Source: Certhia americana (lineage: Eukaryota > Chordata > Aves > Passeriformes > Certhiidae). Taken from it: a DNA stretch of 64,000 nucleotides. A program made the translations under genes and the position numbers. Where the stretch lies: positions 94,385,734-94,449,733 of the forward strand of contig CM031858.1 in the NCBI GenBank assembly GCA_018697195.1. Direction: 5' to 3'. Position 1 is the first letter of the stretch; each line of letters opens with the position of its first letter. Below the pieces are notes generated by a model. It was not told the DNA's origin, searched no databases, and saw only the letters and a program-made list of their open reading frames with translations. Of this stretch, positions 1 through 11,260 are shown one piece after another.

Positions 1-2289
1 AATTGAAAACCCCCTGTTTGGAAAAACAGCTACCCAAATTATGATCTGAAACACAGGCTGGAAAAGTCATCAAGTTCACTAGTGCCTCTGGAGCAGGCAT
101 ATGCATATGGAGGCACAAAACGGGGGAGGGAAGAGTGAGAAATACTATTTAGGATGTTGAACATAATAAACATGTACCTTTCTATATGTGCTGTAGTATT
201 TCAATAGATGTGGAGAAAATTTTGAGGTCAGGAAGGAGAAGCCACCTCCTACTCTAACTAGTATTTTTGAATTGATTAGGCAGCACATGCTGTCTGGAGG
301 GATAAGGTGAAGGATAGTGCAGCTCTACCAATCCTCTGGCTTTCTAACACAGCCCCTTACCTACAAGGAGACTTCCACATTCTGTGGAATAATGCTGTTT
401 CAGCCATTTTTTGGTTTTTAATCTGGTCTCTTATGAGTGCTATTGAGGGCAGTTTAAAAAAAAATGGCTTTTAAAATGCTTCTTTTCATGATATCTCATA
501 ATTAAACTTCAGTGAATGAGTTGAACAATAAGAGGGGAGTTCTGGTCTGTTTCATGAGGCAATACTCTAGTTCCTAAGTGGGTGAACTAGGGGACCTTTC
601 TCTCTTGCATGGGAATTGAGTAATTGCTGGGAAAACTAGACTTGTGCTCCTCTTGTTAGTGCACTATAAGCTCTTTAAAATAAAATAGTTGAGCACTCTC
701 TAAATAATGAATTTCATGAAAATGCTGGTTCCTAAAGTAGTGACCTTCAGGCAACTGAAATCTGTGTCCAGATGCAGATTCCACAGCTGGTCAGCCTGGC
801 TGTGGCTGCCCAAACCTAGGATCCAAATGCTCAGGAGGTTAGAAAGGTTAGAGATTTTTGCTACTCATACTTACTTCTAATTAGAAATGAAATACCATAA
901 ATAGTTTTTAGGGAAGGAAATGTAAGCCTAAAAGCAAAATGAAATTAAAGGTCAATCTTCAACTTAGCAGGCTGATGCAGAATGTGGATTTAATAACAAG
1001 AAAATCCATTCTGAGAAGGAAAGAAAAAAAAAGTCAAAATTACTAGACAGGTAAAAGACAGAATGGTTTAATATGTAACCTCATCCTCTGAAATATAAGG
1101 CAGGTGGAAAGTACGAGCAAGTTCAATAACAAAAAATATAAATAGACCTAATAGTTGAGAGGCACTGGAAGAGAAACTGGCTACACTTGAAGGCATCTAG
1201 AGTGAGGTAAAACAGCAATGGAAAATTAAATATAATATAGAATCAAATTTTGACAATATAGTGGTTTTTAAAAGAAGAAAGAAACAAACCTGCTCTCCAG
1301 AATTTAATTTGAATCCTTCTTGCTTCCTTATAGCATTTAAGCAAACCCAGTACAATTTCCCATGCACAGTTCAAACTCATCAGAAGAAGATTTATTACGT
1401 ATTTAAAATATTTCTTGTTCTTTCAACATTTTGATAATATTGTTTTCTGTACCAATACAGTTTTTAGTCCAGAGGGCTTTTAGGTACCAAACCTCTAAGC
1501 AGGCTTTAAGTAAGTGTGAAGCCAAAAGAACGTAATTATTTACCTTTATTTTCCTTTAAGGACAATTCAATCTCCCTTTCACAGTTGGTGAAGCAGCATT
1601 AATAAATTCTGAATTCTCAGCATTTGAGACAAGCTGTCATTGCTGCCCTATATTTTGGGGGGATAGGAATTTCCTAGCTCTCATGCTAAGCCACATGCTG
1701 CAGCCTCATGAACATTTTTTGCTGCAGCCTGTTAAACTTCCCTCCCTGTTCCTAGGCAGGGCAGAGAGCCAGTGAGAAGTGATGAGTGCTTTTCATGGTA
1801 AGGAACAATACATGAAGACTTTCCAAATTAATTTAACATTCACAAGGAATGCTGTTGGCTGCATCAATTTCAGATACGCTGGCAAGCAGGAAATTATTTT
1901 CCATGTAGATGATGTTTCTATCCCTTCCCCCCCCTCTGGACCCCTATAGTGAGAAGGAGGAAGAAAAGTTTTGTCTTTTAATGAAATCTAATTGTGGAAC
2001 ACAGTTGGGGAGGGGAAGGGTCAGGGGAAGGCCAGCAAGACGTCTCCTGGAAAGAGATGATCCTAGTGGCTCCATTGGGCACCCTTGGTCCCTGCTCTCC
2101 CCTCAGAGACAGGATGACCTTGTGGAAGGAAGTGGGAGCTGAGCTGATGGAAAAACGTTGCTCCCTGCTTCAGTCTCTGGAGAGGGGCCTTGGATCTCAT
2201 CCTCTGCTCAGGCTAAATTCACTAAAAGCTTACTGGTACAGAAGGTTTCATTTCCTTTATCTCCCAAAGGCTTTGTTAACTAAGCATAC
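1..2289. other. unique AT-rich noncoding DNA
   Basis: I see no supported gene. Short frames near 1909-2293 overlap one another in different frames and show no domain. The stretch contains a perfect 12-bp palindrome (CATATGCATATG, near 99-110) and a splice-like pair flanking 1461-1509: a pyrimidine-rich tract ending in ACAG, then GTAAGT 49 bp later. With no conservation data this pair is probably chance. Confidence 0.6.
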
Positions 2290-2540
2290 ATAGAAGAATA
2301 GAATAGTTTTGGCTGCAAGAACCTTAAAGACCATCTTATTCCAACACCCCTGCGATAGACAGGTTCCTCAGGCCCCGTCCAGCTTAAGCCTTGAACACTG
2401 GCAGGGATGGGGCATCCACAACTTCTCTGGGCAATGTATTCCAGTCATCACCCCCACAGTAAAGTATCTAATCTAAAGCTATGCTTTTTCAGTTTAAAGC
2501 CCTTTCTGCTTGTCCTATCACTGTGTCCTACAGTACTGCT
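2290..2540 (-). mobile_element. CR1 LINE 3' end (5'-truncated)
   Basis: Read on the minus strand, this is the 3' end of an avian CR1 non-LTR retrotransposon. The plus strand shows the familiar antisense landmarks in order: an AGAATAGAATAG-like tail, a degraded form of the block about rapidly matched 'accttaaagaccatctt', then 'gatggggcatccacaacttc', 'tctgggcaatgtattccag' and 'cttgtcctatcactg'. CR1 ends in short direct tail repeats rather than poly(A), and most copies are 5'-truncated like this one. Many substitutions and small gaps mark it as an old, dead copy. Short frames inside it, such as one at 2407-2625, are products of the repeat and not genes. Confidence 0.9.
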
Positions 2541-3004
2541 AAGATTTGCCAGAGTTTGTGAGATTTCCATTCCTGGGCAAAGTGAACTTCTGCATGCACT
2601 GGAAAGCCACCAAGGACATGGCTGATATCTGTACAACTCTGGAGCTCTTCTGGTAGCCTTGTACGTTGGATGTAATGACTTAACCTAAAAGCATAATGGA
2701 AAGCAAGGTTTGCCATGTGGAAATAGCAGATGATCAAAGAAGAAGAGATGTGTGCAGAAGGTCCAAAGTGTGGAAATTGTGATGATAAAGTATGAAGTGT
2801 CCCAGGATTTCTAGGGTTTTTTTTAATGATGGATTTTATTTCCAAACTAAGTGGAAGAAGTCCCATATTAGAGCATTAGGTCTGACATAAAAAATTCTGT
2901 AAATTGGATCAAGAGTATTTAAGAAATGTTGAGGAAATCTGATATGGAAGTAATTAGGGAAAGAAATAATAATCAGAAAATAATTTAATGCTTATAAGGA
3001 TGTG
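2541..3004. other. unassigned noncoding DNA
   Basis: This lies between the CR1 fragment and a TA repeat. I see no gene or recognised element. A minus-strand frame of 112 codons (2528-2866) begins inside CR1 sequence and has no recognisable domain. Confidence 0.5.
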
Positions 3005-3042
3005 TATATATATATATATATATATTCATATATATATATATA
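3005..3042. repeat. (TA)n microsatellite
   Basis: Alternating TA is interrupted once by 'ttca' near 3025. The tract is a simple repeat likely to vary in length between individuals. Confidence 0.95.
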
Positions 3043-3071
3043 CCTGGTGCTCTTTATCATGTAGAATACAC

Positions 3072-3157
3072 ATCATATTGATCTACATACGTATCATGTA
3101 CATACACATCATATATGATCCACATACACATCATATATGATCTACATACGTATCATG
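3072..3157. repeat. AT-rich minisatellite, about 22-bp unit
   Basis: Roughly four copies of a unit like 'atcatatatgatctacatac' are seen, each followed by gt or ac. One copy is 15 bp and the others are 21-22 bp. The array starts 30 bp after the TA microsatellite, which suggests local slippage created both. Confidence 0.85.
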
Positions 3158-6100
3158 CAGATCTCAAGACATCTATGCTTTTCCTAGTCATCCAGTCCAT
3201 GAAAATATTAGCAAATACTATGTAATCAGCCAGAAAATAATCAGTTTCTAGATCTTAGCCCTTAATCTTATTTCCCCCTTTCTTCCCACCATTTGTGTAA
3301 TTCTTGTCCTTGTAATAGTGCAATTGCAATTCAACTTTAAATACACTCTGTGCTGTCTCAAAAGCTTTGCGTTTATTTCTTGGAGTCCTGCAGACCATGA
3401 AAGTTTCTTAGATTGGCAGTGGGAGCATTTCAATCATAAGGGGAGAAGACGTAAAAACTTCAAGTTTAATTTGAATGTGCAATCTGGTGCAGGCATTTCC
3501 ACACCTGGTTAAGTCAGACTTCACTGAAACTATGGGGTAGGACTTGTGATCATGCTATGGACACTTGGAATTGTTAAGGTTAGTGAAAAAAACCTACTGA
3601 AAAGTGACATGCTTCACATCAAGCCCCTCTGAATGACTGTAGGTGAGGGCTCAGGCCTGCAATTGAGTTACTGCAGTTTAACAGGTTACCATGCATCAGC
3701 TAAGCTGCAGAAACAGTCGCGTGTGTCCTCCTCGTCTTTGACAAATGTAAGGTGATTTGACTTAGCTTAATCCATTTTCATTGCAGGCTAAATTGAATTA
3801 CCTCATATTTATGATGGGCTGTAAGGGCACTCAGAGAGAGTTATCTGGGTTCAACTGATCTCTGGTAACTTGCTTAGCCATGGTAGCTGGACTGTGGGTA
3901 TAAACCCTAAATGGCCTTGTGCTCATAGGAGAGAGCTGACATGAACTTCAGCAGACACAGATTTATAACTCTCTATGAAGTAGTTTGGGATGTGGTAAGC
4001 TGTTGATTGAATGGCTGGAATTGGCCTTTAAAGGAACAGAGTAGCTGGCAGGACACTTTCTTAATGGGTTTCTGATTCTGGAATATAGTTCCTTTCCCTT
4101 TTCAGAGTCTGTATTGTTTGAGCTACAGCAGCACAGAGCCTTACTTGCCTTTCCTTTCTTCCTCAGTTTTTTTTCAGGCAAAAAAAATGTGGGTTGGAGC
4201 TGGGATGATAGCTTTAACTCCCTGTGGGTTTCCTTGTGAGGGTGCTTCGGTAGAGTAAATTAGTTTTAAATTTGGTTGTTCTACCATAACCTAAGTATTC
4301 TTAACTGAATTGTAAATTTAAATGTTAAGTGTTGCACTGAATGTTTAAATAATTCTAAAAGCACTTGGAGCATGGGATAAGAGCTGTAAAAATCTAAATA
4401 AATGAGTAAATTGTTTAACAGCATATGTGGTAATGCAAAATACTACATGTGTGCAAAGAGTAAGAGCTGTGCTTGAAATGGTTGCCAGAGCTTAAAATTC
4501 TTTGCTACATGCAAAACCTTTTCACATTAACAGGACTCTTTTTTTTTTCATGTTTAGCCTACTGTATAACTAGGAGAAGAAGATGGAGTTGGCAGTTTAG
4601 ACTGTCAAACAGAGGTTTCAGCTCAGCAGTGAGGTTCAAAGAGATTAATTTGAACTCGACTGTTTACGTTACTGATCTCGTACCAGCTGGGTTTGTGGCA
4701 TTAAGATGTCAATAGTACAACAGAATTTAACTAACAGTTTCATCATTGACATCATCCTTTGAAGGTACAGATGATTGCCTCCTTATGTACTAGGATATAT
4801 TTCTTTAGGACAGGACTCTTTGTATGCTTTCATCTGGGAGGGCAAAGAAGGAGAGGGAGGTGGGGTGAGAGCCTTGAAATGAAGCTAATTAGAAAATATC
4901 CTACTACATAAGTGGTTTATTTAATCAAGTTCCAGCAAAAAGGTTCCCATTTCCATATGGCATAAAAAGCTTTTTTTTTTTTCTTCTAGTCCAAATTCCC
5001 CCTCTTTCTTTCAACTGGCACCAAAACAGAGCAGCTAAGGTAGTAATAAACTGTCCTATGTGAAGTGGCATTATTATTTTTAGTAGTTCAACCTTGAATG
5101 GAGGAGAGAAGCATTTTGGAAGGGCAGGAAGAGTTGATAATGGAGTTTCTTTCACACACCCTTTGCTCCCCCCAGCACCATACAATAATTATTAATCAAA
5201 GGTAGCTGTAATGTCTTTCACTGAGCCTCTTTTGGTAACTCTCATGGTCAACCACAGGCTGTACAAGGTTCAAACTCGGTTAAGATGTCATTGATCTGGC
5301 ATGCTGATCACTGGTGTTCTTAAAAGGACAGGAAAAGAGAGAGAAGAAATGCTAAAAAAAAAATAAAATAAAATACATCTGACTTAAGAACTTGTGAAGT
5401 TATATTTTTGTGGGAGATGATTTCATTAATGGAGCTTACAGAATTGACTCCTTGTTGAACAGGCTTTTCTGCTGTCCCTTGGTACTGTGGGTCATGGTGG
5501 GGGATGCAGATAAAGGGGGCATGATAATATTTTGGGGAAAATAAGTAAAGAATCACTAAATGTGAAATGGATTTCTTTAACAAAATAATGATACAGCTAA
5601 ATTTGACTTAAGTGTTCCCTAAAAGCCTTTCCTCCTGTGCTGTAGTGGCTGCTGCACCCCCTTGAAACCCTTCGCCTTTGAAGGAAATCACAATGTAATC
5701 CTTTGGTTTGGCACGTATTGTCCCTTAATGACAGGCATTACATTTGCACAGTACCATAAATCAAAGCTAGGGGCTGTTTTAAATAGGCTGCAGATGCATG
5801 TGGACGTTTGCTAAGTGGCACTTCACTGGTGAGGGGAGGGGGAACTATCCCACTGCTGCAGCTCATGGTAGAACAGGGCCAGCAGAGGGGCTTCCCACGT
5901 CCACAGTGTTTTTACATCACCTGGGATTTAGCTCTACATGAAGACATGTTTAGCAGAAGGAAATGTTTTTTGACCATGACCTCTGAAGGGTTTAATTGGG
6001 ATTTAACTGTTCCTATTTTTTCACTCCATGTGGGAGCCTGGAGCTCTGTTTACAAGGTGTGTCATATCCTCTTAACCCCAGAGTTCTTCTCCCCCTCCTT

Positions 6101-6269
6101 TCTTTTTATATTCTGGACAAATAGGGAGAAAGATACTTTTAAAGCAAATGCACATAGAAAAACCCACAATTACTGTCCCTGATTTCGCTGTGAAAACTTT
6201 ACAACAGCAGTACTGAAAAATCTTCCCCTACCCCTCCTACTTCTTCTAAGAGAACGAAAAAATCCATCA
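3158..6269. other. unique noncoding DNA
   Basis: No gene is supported. The longest frame (5808-6182, 124 codons) shows no domain, signal peptide or splice context. T- and A-rich tracts occur at 4539-4549, 4971-4982 and 5354-5372. I recognise no interspersed repeat here. Confidence 0.55.
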
Positions 6270-6430
6270 AATTAACACATCAATGAGTTGATTGTAATCT
6301 CCAGGGTTCAGTGTAGCACTTTCTAGCCTCTCAGACAGGAGGCCGGCATGATTTATCAATGCAAACCTAATAGCATCAATATGAATCTAACTAAAAATCA
6401 ATATTTCATTACCAAATTGTTAGTGAGAAT
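6270..6430. promoter_or_regulatory. candidate conserved noncoding element
   Basis: This is a compact, repeat-free block with balanced strand composition and AT-rich core motifs (TTATCAATG, CATCAATATGAATC, AAATCAATATT) typical of developmental enhancers. It includes one retained CpG in 'aggccggcatg'. There are no open frames of note. The call is by texture only; conservation cannot be judged from one sequence. Confidence 0.25.
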
Positions 6431-7621
6431 GAAGAAAAATTGCCAGAGTCAGAGCATTCTCTAGGGTAGGAGCATCTGGAGTTCAATGTGACAAGATGAG
6501 TGATGCATGACTTGGGGCCTGGGGAAGGACACTGGGAGGACAGGCCACTACGTAAGGCCGAAGATTCACGAAGAAAGCACTTTTTTTCTTTTAAAGCTTT
6601 CTCTAAGAAGAAAGAAAACGTCTGAGAAAATAAAAATGGAAGGCACGCTGCTATTTACCTAAACTGATGCAAAGTAGCTCAAACAACTGAATCTGAACAG
6701 ATTAGTCTCTGCTATGGACACCTACACAGAACTGGTTTTCACAAAAGACAAATGAGGAAAATAAATTCAGTGGTCCAGATCCTGATTTCACCTACAAAGG
6801 ACAGAAATTTATAATAGCTTTCACAGTGGAAATACTTTGTTTTCATATCCCATGTAACTGAAATTGAATTTGATAGACTTAGGATTTTCTGAAATTTCAG
6901 ATTTTTGGTAGATTTCTGTAGATTGCAACTGAAATGTGAACTGAAATCTTCCATCAATAAGGCAGCAGTACTCAAAATAGTGTGTTTTCTTGAAATGCAT
7001 CCTAGTAATTAATGTGCTTCTTATTTAAAGAAACAGAGCTAGAAGTGCATGGAAGAGTGCCAAAATTATATTCAAAGCATAACTTTACAGCACGTTAAGT
7101 CATAGGTCTATTCTGGAAGCATGGTAAGAGCTGTGGAAAAATAAAAACAAAAGCATTGGAATGTAAATGTGATTTGAGATTCTCAGGGAGCCTTCTTATT
7201 GCTCAGGTTCAACATATATTGGAAGACGATGGTTGGAGTTTTTGTGTGCTGGTACCTTTCATTCACTTGGGACAGCAGAAAGTTATTTGAATGTAAAACA
7301 GCTGCTGTACTGCTTAACACCTGCATCTCTTTGGGTTTGGAATGACCACATCATGGGACTTACTGAGCCCTCTGTATTTGGGGTTTTTCAGTCTTCTGAG
7401 GGGAAATGTAGCACCGTTTCTGTGACGCTTAAATCTACAGCTTCTGGAATCAGATTATGGGTGACCCTCTTAGCTTCCAGATTTTGAAGAAAAGTATTTT
7501 AGCTCTTGCACTGAGAAAGAACGATCAAAAAGTGCATTGCAAAGGCTCAGAAAGCAGGAAAAAACCATAATCTCTCTAAAACTACTGTGAAAAGGAAACA
7601 AAGTACAAGTTATTTTTTACC

Positions 7622-7638
7622 TTTTTTTTTTTTTTTTT
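7622..7638. repeat. poly(T) tract, 17 nt
   Basis: An uninterrupted T run, followed about 115 bp later by a longer one. No retroposon body is recognisable on the minus-strand 5' side of it. Confidence 0.9.
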
Positions 7639-7753
7639 AAGTTTAATGGAGATCTGCAATGAATAGTCCTGATGTTTCTTTAGTGTCCTTATTTAGCTAA
7701 GTCTGCTCCATATGGCTCCAGTCAACCTTTTTTATTTTTGTTCTTTTCTTTGG

Positions 7754-7780
7754 TTTTTTTTTTTTTTTTTTTTTTTTTTT
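7754..7780. repeat. poly(T) tract, 27 nt
   Basis: A perfect run of 27 T residues. It could be the tail of a minus-strand retrocopy, but the flanking sequence (7781 onward) shows nothing I recognise. Confidence 0.95.
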
Positions 7781-8698
7781 GCTTTTTAGAGGGAGAGATG
7801 GAGAATTTCCAGGTTAGTTGAACTTATTGCTTAGAATAAAATTTGTCCTAGCCCCTGTGTTTCTAATTCTGGCAGCCTGTGATACATCACTAATCTCTAA
7901 TTCCCTTACTCCCTAGGAACTGTCATTATTTTATGTATTGACTAATACAGTTGTCTCAGGGTAAATTTCCCCTGAAATCGAAGTTTACTTCTTGCATTAG
8001 AAGTGAAGCCTACTCCCTTTTATAAATGACAGACTCCTTTTACAACTTTGCATGTATTGGAAGCAGTCACACTAATAATGTATTGGATTTTGTTTAGGTT
8101 TATGTTTTTGTTTTTGATAAGGTACTACCTTTACTTAAGGCTGAGAAAATTGGAAGGTTAAATACCTATGTCATGATTTCTAGGTTTTTTTCTGAAAAAA
8201 AATCTGATGAAACCTGAAGGTGTCAGTAAACAGAGAAGTTAGTGTCTCCATTTTCAGGAATTTCTTAAAGGTATTAACATCAATAAAAAGCTCTTTGTTT
8301 CCATTATAAATTTATGTATGCTCAAACACTGAATGGAAACAAAATTTTATTTAAACATAGAGAAATTACAACAAATACTTTGCAATACAATAAGTGACCA
8401 CATTGTTTAAGTAGGCATGCCATGTTAACTGAAAATACCCTTAAATACATTTTGAATAAAATGTATGTAAAGATGTAAGTAATATACCACCCATTCAGCA
8501 CCCCAAGCAGCTTGACAAAATTTTGAGGGTAAATCTGTTTCTAATCTGTATTGATTCTTCTCAAATGGTTTCCACTTCACAGATCTCTTCCTTTATAACA
8601 TCTGTGCATGCCTCTTCTGGAGGCATTACTGGAGTAATCATAGTAAGTTTTAGTTTGTGCTGTAGTTTAGAATTTGATAATGGAGCCTTTTTGGCGCC

Positions 8699-9260
8699 TG
8701 TGCTGGTTTGGGCTGGGGTAGAGCAAATTTTTGTCACAGTAGCTGATATAGGGCTGTTGTTTTGATTTGAGCTGAGAATGGTGTTGATGACCAAGGGATG
8801 TTTTCATTATTATTGAGCAGAACTTACAAAGAGTCACAGCCTTTCCTGCTTTTCACCCCACCCCAGGTGAGGGGGCTGGGAGTGCACAGGGAGTTGGGAG
8901 GGGACACAGCTGGGACAGCGGACCCCAGATGATACAAGGGACATTCCATACCAGTGGCGTGGTGCTCAGCATATAGACCTAGGGCAAGAAGGAGGAAGGG
9001 AGGGATGGTCAGGGTGCTGGCATTTGTCTTCCCAAGTCACCATTATGGGTGATGGAGTCCTGCTTTCCTGGATATGGCTGAACACCTGTCTGCCCATGGG
9101 GAGTGGGCAAATTAATTTCTTGTATTAGTTTGCTTGCATGCATGGCATTTGCTTTGCTGAGTTTTCTGACTTTTATACTTCCAATTCTCTCTCCCATGCC
9201 ACCAGAGAGAAGTGAGTGATCAGCTAAGTGGGGCTGAGTTGCTACACCTCCAAAAACACA
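8699..9260 (+). mobile_element. solo LTR of an avian ERVL-type endogenous retrovirus
   Basis: This is an old solo long terminal repeat. It starts with 'tgtgctggtttgggctgg' and follows the known family order: 'gagggggctgggagtgcaca', 'gttgggaggggacacagc', 'catataga' (a degraded TATA-like site), 'ggtgatggagtcctgctttc', 'tggctgaacacctgtctgcc', and a decayed end near 'acacctcc'. This LTR family, as I know it, is abundant in neoavian genomes and associated with ERVL elements. Compared with family members I remember, the promoter TATA is damaged and about 30 bp near the usual polyadenylation region are missing. I see no internal gag or pol sequence on either side and no clear 5-bp target duplication, consistent with an old LTR-LTR recombination. 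It carries no open reading frame of viral origin. Confidence 0.85.
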
Positions 9261-9424
9261 AATAAATTATTTTCGGAAAATTAAGACAGTAACTTTACTT
9301 CCATGCAGGCAGTAAACGGGGGCAAACATAAGTCAGAAATAATACAGGAATATTGTATTTATTTATTAAGAATTGACATCTTTATTAATTTTTATGTCCC
9401 ACTTTCTCTTGGTACTGTTCTTTC
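9261..9424. other. AT-rich flank of the LTR
   Basis: The block is AT-rich with two AATAAA-type hexamers on the minus strand (plus-strand TTTATT, near 9360 and 9380). These would lie just downstream of the minus-strand frame that ends at 9425. They may be chance. Confidence 0.4.
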
Positions 9425-9835
9425 TCATATATTCTGAAGTTTTTCTTCTACTTGATGCCAGTCTAAAACTGAGTGACACCTTTGCTGCAGCTTAAAAATG
9501 GAAGACAAGATCCAATCAGACAGACTAATTAGGGTATCCAGTGAGGATAGAGCCTGAATACTCACTGCACTTTTTTTGGAAATACAGAACTGTGCAAATC
9601 CTTGCTTAGGCTGATTGAGACAGTCTGCCAGCCAATCATCCTTAGTGATCAGTGAAAAAGAATGAAAAATATTAGAAAAGTAACATCCATAAAAGTTTTG
9701 GGAACTGTTTAACTTAAAAAAACTAACACTCTTAAATAAATGATCTAGCATTAGCAACTTTCTTGATTGAAAGACTGAATTTATAGCAGTACCTTGCATA
9801 ATCATTTGCTGCAGTTTTGCAAGGGGAAACTTCAT
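9425..9835 (-). other. unidentified 136-codon open frame, possible decayed gene fragment
   Basis: This minus-strand frame is open for 136 codons in AT-rich DNA and has a stop immediately upstream of its first ATG. The C-terminal third (…SDWILSSIF…, then DWHQVEEKLQNI) has amphipathic, coding-like composition. A one-base shift at the stop extends it by about 15 residues (YEKEQYQEKVGHKN), after which AATAAA-type signals follow. I do not recognise the protein family. No splice sites or poly(A) tail settle whether it is an exon, an old processed pseudogene or chance. Chance or pseudogene is more likely than a working gene. Confidence 0.2.
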
Positions 9836-11019
9836 TCAAAGGTCAATCAAAGAGGCTGAGCAACAATAGAGAATGATAGAGGACAGCCATGAGAATGGAA
9901 GACAAACACACCCAGTGGAAAGAAATCTCTTCTGGCTTTTTGATCTTAAAACTTCAAAGCAAATCCAGAGTAGATTGCATTTACTCTTTGGACATCATTT
10001 GTCTGTGCTTAGCAGGTACATTGATTTGCAGGTGCAAACCCGGTGCCCCTGTGGGTGTGTCCCAGTAAGATGCTGATGAGGAATCAGAATGGAACCTTGT
10101 GCCTCTGTGCTGCCTGGTTTCTTCATTTGCAGGGTCCGGGTAGGTCCAAGAATATATGCTGGGTTTGAATTCAAATGTTAATATCAAAGAAGTGTGATGA
10201 CAGCATGACCAATTGAACTGTTAGTATTTTATTTCTCATTGTGTCAGCAGTGCATCTTCTGCCTACCTTCAATCCTTCCTTTTTTTTGGACACCAGCATA
10301 TAGACCAAGCAAGTATGGAAGAATAATTTCTTATGCTTGCATTGGCTTCAAACCAGTCAAGTTATGATTGCAGTCACCCTTTTCAGAGGCATTTGAACAC
10401 TTGATGTTTCTGTTCCTGTGGATGTGTGCGGAAAATAAATACAGGGCCCAAAGCAGGAATAAACTGAAAGGTGGATTGATCTTCCTGTTATAACTATTTG
10501 AAACTTGGGGGGATGGAAAAGTTTCAGATTTTTCCTTTTGATGAAGGAAGAGAGCTAATATTGGAAAACGTACAGAAGCACATATTCAGCAGTAATAGCT
10601 AATCATAGATATTGAAAGCTATAATGTGACTCACAGGCATGCCATGCAAGGAGTAACTTGTAGCCACTCTGCTCATTTAACACTTCTTATCTGCTTTCAT
10701 ACCCACAGACAAAAGCAGGGTTTTAACCAGCAATATCTGTGCTTCACTGACCTGCCTTTCAGTGTTGCTTGTGCAGTGGGTAAGCAAAAGGCCAGCTGAG
10801 AAGTTTATTCTCTGTAATGGGTACACTTCATGATATGATAGAGTCCTTGACAAGAGTGTTTTACAGAAGGAGTAGCTAAATAGTAGCTAAAACATTTTGT
10901 TCTTTAAAGAGTAAATGCTTTGGCATACTGCCAAGTTTCTGTTTGATTACGAAGAAATTGGAAAGGGACATCCATCCAGGTCTAATAAAGCAATTGTTCA
11001 TTTCTTTTAGAAAATAATG
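9836..11019. other. unique noncoding DNA
   Basis: I see no gene, recognised repeat or simple repeat longer than about 10 bp. Short overlapping frames on both strands (9873-10187) look like chance. Confidence 0.55.
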
Positions 11020-11260
11020 AGCAGAAAAACTTTATTACAATCACTAAAACATTTGGCAATTTATGTATTTATTTGCATATTTGCAAGGCTTGTGGGTAAA
11101 ATAGACACCTGCTAAATGTATGGTGTGACTGATGGTAAAAATGGGTTCTTTTCACAGGTTTGTTCTTTACAACCAAACGGGCTTAAGAATTTTGCCATTT
11201 ACATAACACAGCGTAAATTGTTTCACAGTAAATCTGCTTAGCAACTTTATTTATGGAAGA
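11020..11260. promoter_or_regulatory. candidate conserved noncoding element
   Basis: This is a repeat-free AT-rich block containing TTGCATATTTGCA (overlapping octamer-like halves), CACCTGC (E-box) and two retained CpGs ('aaacgggctt', 'cagcgtaaa'). The call rests on texture alone. Confidence 0.25.

Larger units (their letters stand above)
6431..8698. other. unique noncoding DNA with T tracts
   Basis: No gene is supported. Two long T homopolymers (7622-7638 and 7754-7780) are listed separately. On the minus strand, a 46-codon open stretch from 8698 down to a stop at 8561 is followed by an AATAAA-type signal near 8350. The frame continues into antisense LTR sequence, so I do not treat it as a gene. 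Confidence 0.5.

Noticed and set aside
1461..1509. 49-bp segment between a pyrimidine-rich acceptor and GTAAGT
   Set aside because: The acceptor tract is interrupted by purines and there is no supporting exon context. It is noted in the region entry only.
8561..8794. Minus-strand 77-codon frame ending in an acidic tail (VIKEEICEVETI), with an AATAAA-type signal downstream
   Set aside because: The first part is antisense LTR sequence (8699 onward), and the remaining 46 codons match no family I know. The polyadenylation-like signal alone is weak in AT-rich DNA.
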